Notes under the pieces: generated by a model
The model's database searches: none
What the model was told of the DNA's origin: nothing
What the model saw: the letters and a program-made list of their open reading frames with translations, nothing else
Shown: positions 40,653 through 49,300 of the stretch, one piece after another
Numbering within the stretch: the first letter of the stretch is position 1
Layout of the letters: every line of letters starts with the position of its first letter
DNA from: Saccharicrinis sp.
GTDB taxonomy: Bacteria; Bacteroidota; Bacteroidia; Bacteroidales; Marinilabiliaceae
Direction of reading: 5' to 3'
Assembly: GCA_024635585.1 (NCBI GenBank)
Contig: JAGXIP010000052.1
Location: forward strand, 1 to 61,842
Length of the DNA: 61,842 nt
Made by a program: the position numbers and the translations under genes

Positions 40653-42449
40653 ATGGAAAAAAACACCCGCAACAACCTAATTCGCTCATTAAAAATTGTA
40701 TGGCAAAGCTCGCGCATTTGGAGCCTTGTAAACGCTGCTGTAGTTCTATTAAAGGGGGTGATGCCTTTGTTGCTCATATTTATTGTGCAGATGTTGGTGG
40801 ACGAGGTAAGCGATGTGTTAAAGGGAGATGGATATGCTAAAGGAGTTGAATCAGTTTACTATGTATTGCTTTTTGCGGGGGGCGTATTTGTTCTCAATGC
40901 CCTGCTCAACTCATTGACAGGTATCATCAGTGAGAAACATGCTTTTTATATCGACGATACTGTGCAGGATTCAATACATGCATGTACTTCAAAACTGGAT
41001 TTTGCCAATTACGACGATTATAATTTTCAAAACATTTACTACCGTGCCATCAATGAGGCTACTTATCGACCCAAGAAAATATATTATGGCTTCGTTGGGC
41101 TTATCCAAAACAGCATAACCCTGGCGCTGATTGCCGGATTACTCGCAGGCTTAAACTGGATGTTAATGATTGCGCTGGTGTTGGTTTCCGTTCCTGTGGT
41201 TTACATTCGTTTAAGATACTCGCGTAAAATATTTAGTTTTAATCGTGAGCATACCGAAGACGAGCGTAGTGTGGGTTATTATAACCGCTTACTTACTGAT
41301 AAAGCTTTCGCCAAAGAATTGCGGGCTTTTAATTTATCGGGTCTGTTTAAAAAACGATTTGAAGAACAAAAAAATAGTTTACGAAGCAAGCGTTTCCGAA
41401 TGCTCAAACTAAAAACAGGGTACGAGTTGGCGGTTCAGTTGATTACGGCAGCGGCGCTTATTGTAGTTTTTGGTTTTATAGCTTCTACGGCTATCGAGGG
41501 CAACATTACACAGGGGCAGATGGTGATGTATTTTTTAGCGATGTACCGTGGTTATAGTTTTTTGCAGGATTTGCTAAGCAGAATTTCCGGCTTATACGAA
41601 GATGGACTTTTTTTAAAAAACTTTTTTGAGTTTATCGATTTTGATGTGATACGGTACGAAAAGAAAAACGTAGCTCTTTTCCCAGAAAAAATAAAAGAAG
41701 GGATACTTATTGATGAGGTTAGTTTTAAATATCCCAACAGTTCGCGTGCTGCCCTTAAAAATGTGAGTTTCAATATAAACCCCGGCGAAACTATTGCCTT
41801 GGTTGGAGCCAATGGAGCAGGGAAATCAACTCTAGTAAAATTGCTCTGCGGCTTGTATCGGCCCGATGAGGGTAGTATATGTTTTGATGGGGTTGATCTT
41901 TCCGAAATAAAAAAGGATTCCCTGGCCAAAAATGTGAGCGTGGTGTTTCAGGATTTTATGTTGTACAATGTTACAGCCCGCGAAAATATTTGGTTCGGAA
42001 ATGTAATGCGTTCACAAAGCGATGAGGAGATAAGCCTAAGCGCCGCAAAATCAGGTGTTGATAAATTAATTGAAACCTTACCTAAAGAATACGACACCGT
42101 ATTGGGTACCTTATTTAAAGATAGCGAAATGCTGAGTGTGGGCGAATGGCAGCGCATAGCTTTGTCGCGTTCCTTTTTTAACGATGCACAGTTGGTTATT
42201 TTGGACGAACCCACCAGCTCCTTGGATGCATTTACCGAATCCCAGCTAATTCAGAATTTTAAAGCCATCACCAAAGGTCGCACGGCTATTATTGTTAGCC
42301 ACCGCATGTCCACCATCCATTTGGCCGACCGTATTGTAGTGCTCAACGAGCGTGGAGTGGCCGAGGTAGGTACACCCGCCGAATTGCTGGCAAAGCAAGG
42401 TGTATTTTACGATATGATGCAATCCATGCGCAAAAATGGGGTGGTATAA
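40653..42449 (+). CDS. ABC transporter, fused permease and ATPase (peptide-exporter type)
   Basis: A 598-aa half-transporter with six membrane helices (residues about 20-330) and a nucleotide-binding domain (about 350-590). Walker A is VGANGAGKST, the signature is SVGEWQRIALSR, Walker B is LVILDEPTSSLD, and the H-loop is IVSHRMS. It lacks a C39 peptidase domain, so leader removal would need a separate enzyme, consistent with the S24/S26 protein upstream. The ATG at 40653 is preferred to a GTG at 40626 inside the palindromic repeat. A composite element begins right after its stop. Confidence 0.88.
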   Translation: MEKNTRNNLIRSLKIVWQSSRIWSLVNAAVVLLKGVMPLLLIFIVQMLVDEVSDVLKGDGYAKGVESVYYVLLFAGGVFVLNALLNSLTGIISEKHAFYIDDTVQDSIHACTSKLDFANYDDYNFQNIYYRAINEATYRPKKIYYGFVGLIQNSITLALIAGLLAGLNWMLMIALVLVSVPVVYIRLRYSRKIFSFNREHTEDERSVGYYNRLLTDKAFAKELRAFNLSGLFKKRFEEQKNSLRSKRFRMLKLKTGYELAVQLITAAALIVVFGFIASTAIEGNITQGQMVMYFLAMYRGYSFLQDLLSRISGLYEDGLFLKNFFEFIDFDVIRYEKKNVALFPEKIKEGILIDEVSFKYPNSSRAALKNVSFNINPGETIALVGANGAGKSTLVKLLCGLYRPDEGSICFDGVDLSEIKKDSLAKNVSVVFQDFMLYNVTARENIWFGNVMRSQSDEEISLSAAKSGVDKLIETLPKEYDTVLGTLFKDSEMLSVGEWQRIALSRSFFNDAQLVILDEPTSSLDAFTESQLIQNFKAITKGRTAIIVSHRMSTIHLADRIVVLNERGVAEVGTPAELLAKQGVFYDMMQSMRKNGVV

Positions 42450-42865
42450 AAGCCCCCTCCTACCTTCGGTAGGCAGGCTTATCCCCCGAATGGGGGGAGC
42501 TAGGAAAGCACACTGCGTGTGCTTCGAGTGTTACCGACTTACTCACGGGGGTGAATATAAGCGTAATGCCGGTATTCACCCCGTGAGTTTTTACAGCAGA
42601 AGGCTTCACAATCACCCCGTCTGCTATTTCGTGCCTCAATAGCATCCACCTCCGTCAAAGGCCGGACAAGCTCGCCTTTTTTGCTCCTCCGCTAGAGCTG
42701 CGGTGGCACGCGGAAAGGCGGGGAATCGTCGCAACTCATAACCACAATACGATACAAATTTACTCCTTCGTAAACTAAAGCACACCATTATCCGGTTATG
42801 CCGGAATAGCTCAGAGCGCTATTCTCAATCTCTTCCGGCAGCTGCCGGAGAGCAGGTGGGGGCTT
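42450..42865. mobile_element. Composite palindromic element, copy C
   Basis: Starts at the base after the ABC stop codon with AAGCCCCCTCC and ends GCAGGTGGGGGCTT. Imperfect inverted ends are about 60 bp. Inside: palindrome TACCTTCGGTA (42461-42471), CCCCCGAATGGGGGG, hairpin AAAGCACACTGCGTGTGCTT, a CACGGGGGTGAATAT pair (42540-42588), core CACCCCGTCTGCTATTTCGT, and the 48-bp block at 42673-42720 in the reverse orientation relative to copies B and D. The right-hand palindrome is CCGGCAGCTGCCGG instead of CCCCCATTTTGGGGG. No coding capacity. Confidence 0.7.
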
Positions 42866-43097
42866 CTTTTTCATCCTGAAAAAATACAGCTTCATCTGCA
42901 TTGTCAATCTGTTAACCCAAAAATGAAAATGAATCATCATCAAAACAAACACTTTCCCTATTTCTCCGTATAACAAATTGATAAGTAATTTTAATGTTTT
43001 ATAAAAAAAAATCGGTCAGATAAAGCTTTTATTACTCATCTTGCTAACCATTTTTTTTAGATGTATTACGTTATAAGATTTGAAAGTATAAAACGAG
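42866..43097. other. Gene-free spacer
   Basis: AT-rich sequence between composite element C and leader copy 2, with no recognised gene, hairpin or promoter. Confidence 0.4.
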
Positions 43098-43253
43098 ATA
43101 TGAAACGAGCCCCCGAAGGGTCGGGGCAGGCTATGAGAGTAGCTTCTCACAAAACCTGTCCCGCCTTAGCGGGAGGGAAATGATTGTAATGGCGAGTTCC
43201 CCCGAATCAAGTTCGGGGCAGGCTATATGGCAAAAAAAATCAATTATAAACAC
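43098..43253 (+). promoter_or_regulatory. Conserved leader element, copy 2, with three palindrome inserts
   Basis: Same order of blocks as copy 1, but carrying palindromes at about 43110-43132, 43154-43176 and 43201-43224. Relative to copy 1, the first two lengthen the leader by 21 bases each and keep the upstream ORF open (27 codons, ending in the same TGA); the third is also present in copy 1. The leader's terminal ATG (43254) starts only a 34-codon ORF ending at 43358, not a secreted protein; the real gene begins at 43370. Confidence 0.6.
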
Positions 43254-43369
43254 ATGAAAGATACTTCACAAATATGGAATTATTTTATTGGTAAGATCCA
43301 TATGGACAGTGAAAAACAAATTTACCATTATAGTACTACTTCTGTTGGAAGTAGGTAAAATTAGAGTTT

Positions 43370-45634
43370 ATGAAAAAGAGATATGTTTTTTGGTTGTTAT
43401 TCGTGCTGCTTAGTTTTAATTGTTTTGCAGCTAATTTGACTGTTCGTAATGGAGGAGTTCAGGTCTATAATAAAGATCAGAGTTTTGGTTCCATTATCAT
43501 TGAAGATGGAGGTAAGGTTACCTTTAATGGAAATGTTACTGCTGCAAGTGTTACTATTAAATTGGGTGGCATTATGATAGTGAATGGTAATCTTGATGTA
43601 GTTACGAATGGCGGGGCGAAATTAGTTGTTGATGGGACACTAATTATTGCAGGGAATTTAAATATACAAAGTAATGGTAATAGTGCAGTTAATACTATTG
43701 AATCAGATGGAATTCTTGTAGTAGGTGGGAGTTATGATTTTAGTGGGAGTAAGGAAACTAGTTCAGGAGCGGTATATTTAAGTAATCCAGATGATGGCGC
43801 TGGCATTGGAGGTAGCGGTTTGATTGGAGGTATTGAAGACCTAATAGAAGCTGATATATTGCCTAATGATATTTTGGTTGATTTTATAGAGGAATCAGGA
43901 TATGTAAGTAACCTTCCCATTCGAAAATGGAAAGGAACTGTAAATAGCAATTGGTTTAATGCGGATAACTGGTCTGGTGGAGTACCTACATCAACTACCG
44001 ATATTACCATAAAGGCAGTTGTCTTGCCCAATGTTTACCCTGTAATAAATAATACGGCCATTGCTCAGGTTCGCAACTTGACCATTGAAGCAGATGCCAC
44101 TTTGATTCTTAATCCCGGTACAAGGTTAACAGTGAGTGGAAATCTGGTAACCAACGGTAAGCTGATTGTTAAAAACACGGCGGAGGAGCCGGTTTCTATC
44201 ATCACACAAGGAACGGTTACTGGTACCGAAAATGCAAATATTCAATGGACGCTCAAAGAAAGGTCGTGGTGGTACATCGGCCATTCAGTTACCGGAGTTA
44301 CGGAAGGTGACTATGTGACTTCCTTTAGCGGAGAGGGTAATTTTGCCATCAACCAATATTCTGGTGGTAAATGGAACCGCATTGCGGGTGTGGGCGAGAC
44401 TTACAGTGCTGGTGTTTATCCTTTTAATGTGCCATTGGAGGGTTATTCCATAACGCTTAAAAACAGTGGAGAGACGCTGAGTTATAACGGAGTGCTCAAT
44501 AATGATGCTAGTTACACCAGTGATGACTTTAATGCTGGTTGGTGTTTGATTGCCAATCCATATCCATCCTACATTGATCTATCCAGCGAAGGCTTTAATA
44601 TGGGTGATTTCAACAAAACAGTTTATATACGTAGAAACGACAATCAAGTATCCACTTACAATACCAAGTCAGATGTAGGTTTGAAAGGCGGATCTAAATA
44701 TGTATCTCCCGGCCAGTGTGTGTGGCTCAGAACTTATTCCGATTTCGACAAAGTGACGATTTCTAACACAGTTCGCACACATGCACCTGCCGGTAATATG
44801 CTCAAGAGTGGATCCATGGAGCCCAATGATAGACTTAGGTTAATGCTGGAAAGTGAGTATGGCAGTGACGAGTTGGTGGTGATATTTAACCAAAATGGCT
44901 CTGAAACCTATACTGCTTACGACTCTGAAAAGCTGATGAATGGTGGCAATATGGCCAACCTCTACTCGCTGAAAGTAACCAAGGAGGTAGCTATTAATTC
45001 CCTGCCTGAATTAAGCAGTGGTACTGTTGTTCCTTTGGCTTATAAAGTAGCTGAAAAAGGTATATGCGAAATGACAATAAAAGCTAGTAATCTGAGTAAT
45101 TTTATGCCTGAGGCTGTGGTTTATTTAGAGGATAAAGTGGCAGGAGTAACCGTAAACTTACGTGAAACACCGTCTTACACTTTTACACCTGCTAAGGTTA
45201 GTGCTACGGATAGATTTGAGCTTAGATTTGAACTTAATGTAGAGCCTAGTGAAGAACCGAGTGTAGAGCCTACTTCAGGGTCTGGTTCGGAGCCTATTGA
45301 TGAGCCTGATGCAGAGTCTAATGTGGAATCTAATGTAGAATCTAGTTTAGAAGCGATAAGTACCGATGTTAAAGATGTTATAGTTGATGCTACTTCATAT
45401 AAGGTGCTCATTTTTGGTGTTAAACAAAGTGCACAAGTAAAAGTAGATCAGCATCTTTTACAGGCTAAAAACAAAAAGATTACGGTTTATAACGTAAGCG
45501 GGCAGTTGATGGCAACACATGAGTTGATGAACACGGTAACCAAATTTGACTTGCCGCAGCGTAACGTCGCATTTATTATCAGAGTTAATCTCGATGGCAT
45601 AGTACATAAGGCTGTAGTTATCGGAATGGATTAA
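43370..45634 (+). CDS. T9SS-secreted surface protein
   Basis: A 754-aa protein: signal peptide (residues 1-20, FNCFA), a Gly/Val-rich beta-solenoid-like region (about 25-130), a W-module at about 187 (WKGTVNSNWFNADNW), a large beta domain, a Pro/Glu/Ser linker (about 623-663), and a C-terminal sorting domain with VYNVSGQLMATHEL and a basic end (HKAVVIGMD), typical of type A T9SS substrates. Residues from about 187 to the end are closely similar to the last 530 residues of the 4349-aa protein downstream. Likely displayed on or released from the cell surface. Function unknown; adhesin-like. Confidence 0.82.
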   Translation: MKKRYVFWLLFVLLSFNCFAANLTVRNGGVQVYNKDQSFGSIIIEDGGKVTFNGNVTAASVTIKLGGIMIVNGNLDVVTNGGAKLVVDGTLIIAGNLNIQSNGNSAVNTIESDGILVVGGSYDFSGSKETSSGAVYLSNPDDGAGIGGSGLIGGIEDLIEADILPNDILVDFIEESGYVSNLPIRKWKGTVNSNWFNADNWSGGVPTSTTDITIKAVVLPNVYPVINNTAIAQVRNLTIEADATLILNPGTRLTVSGNLVTNGKLIVKNTAEEPVSIITQGTVTGTENANIQWTLKERSWWYIGHSVTGVTEGDYVTSFSGEGNFAINQYSGGKWNRIAGVGETYSAGVYPFNVPLEGYSITLKNSGETLSYNGVLNNDASYTSDDFNAGWCLIANPYPSYIDLSSEGFNMGDFNKTVYIRRNDNQVSTYNTKSDVGLKGGSKYVSPGQCVWLRTYSDFDKVTISNTVRTHAPAGNMLKSGSMEPNDRLRLMLESEYGSDELVVIFNQNGSETYTAYDSEKLMNGGNMANLYSLKVTKEVAINSLPELSSGTVVPLAYKVAEKGICEMTIKASNLSNFMPEAVVYLEDKVAGVTVNLRETPSYTFTPAKVSATDRFELRFELNVEPSEEPSVEPTSGSGSEPIDEPDAESNVESNVESSLEAISTDVKDVIVDATSYKVLIFGVKQSAQVKVDQHLLQAKNKKITVYNVSGQLMATHELMNTVTKFDLPQRNVAFIIRVNLDGIVHKAVVIGMD

Positions 45635-45642
45635 AAAACCCA

Positions 45643-46147
45643 AAAGCCCCCTCCCTGCCTGCCGGCAGGCAGGAATCCCCCTGAATGGGGGAAGCTATGA
45701 AAGCACCCTGTAGGTGTTTCGTGAGTTTTTTCATTGTGTTAATATTCAAAGCAGTTGTACAATTTGTGACGGCTCTTCCCCTTCCTATTTTAGGGAGGGA
45801 GGGGGAAGTACCACACCGCAGGTGTGGGGATGGGGGTAAATACGTATTTACTTTCAGTTGTGAGTTCTTTTATTGGCAAGGCTTACAACCACACCGTCTG
45901 CTATTCGTACCTCATTGCATCCACCTCCCGAATACAAGTTCGGGACAGGCTCGCCTTTCCGCGTACCGCCGTAGCTTTAGCGGAGGAGCAAAAAAGGCGG
46001 GGAATCCGTTGTGAGATCGATGTACATCCAAGTTAGATTCATTTCGCTGTAAATATGACCTGTTATGCACGAAGTATTCATCGAGTTGTTCTCAAGCTCT
46101 ACCCATTTTTGTGGGTGCCAGCCTTCCTTTGGGTAGGATGTGGGTCT
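45643..46147. mobile_element. Composite palindromic element, copy B
   Basis: Begins AAGCCCCCTCC a few bases after the stop codon and ends in a degenerate right end (CAAGCTCTACCC..GTGGGT). It carries palindrome CCTGCCTGCCGGCAGGCAGG (45653-45672), the GACGGCTCTTCCC module (45768-45840) in the slot where copies C and D hold the CACGGGG pair, core GGCTTACAACCACACCGTCTG near 45881, palindrome TCCCGAATACAAGTTCGGGA (45926-45945), and the 48-bp block at 45952-45999. Confidence 0.7.
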
Positions 46148-46316
46148 CTATTAATCCAATAAAAAGATGGCTTCATCCCCCAAATTGATTCGTTAAAAGA
46201 AAGATCTAAAGATTGCTACAATAAGGCGAACTCTTTTCCACATTTCTCGTAGAAACGCGTAGATAAAGATTTTGAATGTTTTGTCAATAAAATCAATTTA
46301 AGGAAACGGGAAATAC

Positions 46317-46324
46317 TATTTTTG
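46317..46324 (+). promoter_or_regulatory. Candidate -7 box of the giant surface-protein gene
   Basis: TATTTTTG fits TAnnTTTG and lies 48 bases before the ATG. The -33 region is unclear. This gene lacks the conserved leader seen before its neighbours. Confidence 0.4.
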
Positions 46325-46372
46325 CGAGCGATTTTTTTTGAATTGTAGTTTTAAGCTGGAAAATATAAAAAT

Positions 46373-49300
46373 ATGAAGAATGTATACGCGTTTTTAATGG
46401 TGGTTTTGCTCATGTTGAGCTCAGGGATTATTAACGCACAGAATGTAGGGGATTTCCAGTCAAGAGGATCAAGAAACTGGAATGCTTCAAATGCTTGGCA
46501 AAGGTTTAATGGTACATCATGGCAAAACAATCAAGGTTATCCTGGGGAAACTTCCGGAAGTGGCACGGTTACAATACTAGATGGACATAATATTACATTA
46601 ATTGCTTCTCCGACCTATGCTATTGCGGAATTAGTGATAGCAACTGGAAATGCTGCTACAGCTTTAACTTTTAATGGTGGACAAACGCTTAATGTAACTG
46701 GTGATATTAGTGTTAGTAGTACTTCCAACAATGTTGCAAAAAGTATTGCTCTAAATGCGGGAACCTTGAGTTGTGCTAACTTTTACTTAACAAGTACAGG
46801 AGGGAATAGTGATAATAAGGATGCTTTTATAGTTTTAACATCTGGAGACCTAAATGTAAACGGAAACATAACTATGAATGCCGTCGCCGCACGAACCTAT
46901 ATCAGATTTAATGGGGGAGGAATAGTTGACGTTGGCGGTATAATTACAGGTGGTAATATAACAAGTACGGATGGAGGAGGGACAGGTGCACCCACAAGCG
47001 GTACAGTTAACTACGTTGGATCAGGAAATCGTACTTTAGGCAACTATACTTTTTATAACTTAGGGATTGATAAAGCAACACCATCAACTACTGTTACCAG
47101 TTCCTCACAAGCTTTTACAGTAAGTAATGACTTGACTGTTACACGTGGAAATTTAATACTTGAGGCTACAGATGACCATTACACAGTTGGGCGCGATCTT
47201 TCTGTTGAGGCCAATGGCATGTTGACACACAACGTTTCATGGGACGGATCTGGAAAGCTACTTAGTGTGGGTCGTAACCTGTCCATTGCAGGCACATACA
47301 ATTATCCTGTACCCAGGGCCCATTTGCAAATGACAGGGGGAGGAACAAAAACCATAAATACAGGGTCCTCAGCATTAAGTATTTTAACATTACAAACAGG
47401 TAATTATTTGGCCAACGGAACTGTCACTGTCAATGATAATTTCTGGGCCATGTTTGGCACGACCGGTTCGTTTTCTACAAATGGACAGTCTGTTTCGGCT
47501 AAGGCCTCTTTGCTTATTAATGGAGGAACGGTTAATATCAACGGTGGTGCTCTGAATGTAACGGGTGGGGTATCTGTAGGCACTGGAGGCCTGAACGGGG
47601 CACTTACTATGAGCTCAGGCACACTGAATGTAGATAATATAGCAATTTCTCCGGCATGCACCTTTACTTGCACCGGTTCGCCACAGATAAATATAACAGG
47701 AGACTTGACCAATAACGGAACATTTACAGGTGCAGGCTCAAATATTACACTTGCAGGCAATGCCAATCAAAGTATTGCCGGCTTTACTACTACAGGTACT
47801 GTAAGTAATACTAAAACAGGTGGCACAGCTACTTTGCAGGGCAATGTTAACGGTAGTGGATTGTCAGTTGGTGGATCAGGAGGTGCACTTGATCTGGGTA
47901 CTGGTTTAAGCCATACCTTCAGTGGGGCATTTAACCTGTCCAATGGAACAATTAATGGCGGCTCTTCCACTTTACGTTTGGGTGGAGCTGTAAATGTTAC
48001 CGGTGGAGCTTTTACATCCGGTTCCGGTACGGTTGAATACTATGGAGGCGCACAAACAGTGCCTGGGACTAACTATCATAACCTTACCATTTCTGGCGGC
48101 AATACAAAAACGCTTAATGGCTCCGCCCGTGTAAATGGTAACCTTAATTTAAACAACGGTATTCTTGCCCTTGGTAGCAATGATCTCACGCTGTCGGCAG
48201 TTGCAACTGCGAGTGGAACATTCTCAGCTACCCGCATGATTGATGTTGGCAGCGGTAGTGTTATAAAAGAAGGTAATATCAATGACCATTTTAAACTATC
48301 CTTTCCCATAGGTATGGGTGCTAACTATACACCCGTTACCATTGCAAATTTTTCGGCCACAAGTATTTTACCTGGTTCAACATTGCGGGTTAGGAGCTTT
48401 GCTTCTGCCGCTTCTGGAGTAAATGGTGCTAAGCCGCTTAACCGCCATTGGCTTACATCAACAACTGGGATTAGTGGGTCGGTGCTTGCCGATATCAGTT
48501 TTGATTATATTCCTAGCGATATACCGGTTGGAGGTACAGCCGGCAAATATGAAATTTTATACAAGCCTACTGCGGGTGTATGGGGTATTCCCGGTGGTGC
48601 AAGCGCAGCAGGCATTAATCCGCTCCGCGCTTCCGCTGCTACCACACTTGATGCTACCTGGACTGGTGCAGAACCTGTGAAACAAATTTTTTATTCGTTT
48701 AAAACCGGAAGCTGGGACGATGCAAGCACTTGGACGCTTGACCCATCGGGTACCCAGTTACTAAATCCAAACAGTGTTACTCCAGCCACTTCGCCTACAT
48801 CTCTTAACGATGAGGTTGTGATACTTTCGGGTAGAACTGTGACCATATCTGCAAATTCTAAATCCAATAAGAGCCTTAGTGTGATTGGGACTCTAAATGT
48901 TGGAACAACAAGCGGACATTCTTTTACTACAATATCTGGAACGGGTCGCATACGACTGGCTGCGGATAATTTTCCTGCTGGCGATGCTACTCATTTTGTT
49001 ACTGCCGGGCAGGGCGAAGGTGTCGTGGAGTATTACGGTAGCAGCCGTAGCTTAAATATTGCCCGCAGCTATTACAATGTAGATGTAAATATGACGGCTG
49101 CAAATACGCTCACCTTAATGCGGGATTATACTATTGGCGGCAACCTTACCATAACCAACGGTACTTTCAGCATAAACAATAATGCAGCCACTACTCCGCT
49201 CAGTATTACCGTAAAAGGTGATGTTCTGGTTACTGCTCAGGGCAAAATTGCCACTGGTATTGCCAATGCTCGCCACCAGCTAAATCTTTACGGTAACTTT

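Noticed and set aside
42436..46036. Short ORFs in the composite repeat elements
   Set aside because: They change with palindrome inserts, are not shared between element copies in the same frame, and show no protein family.
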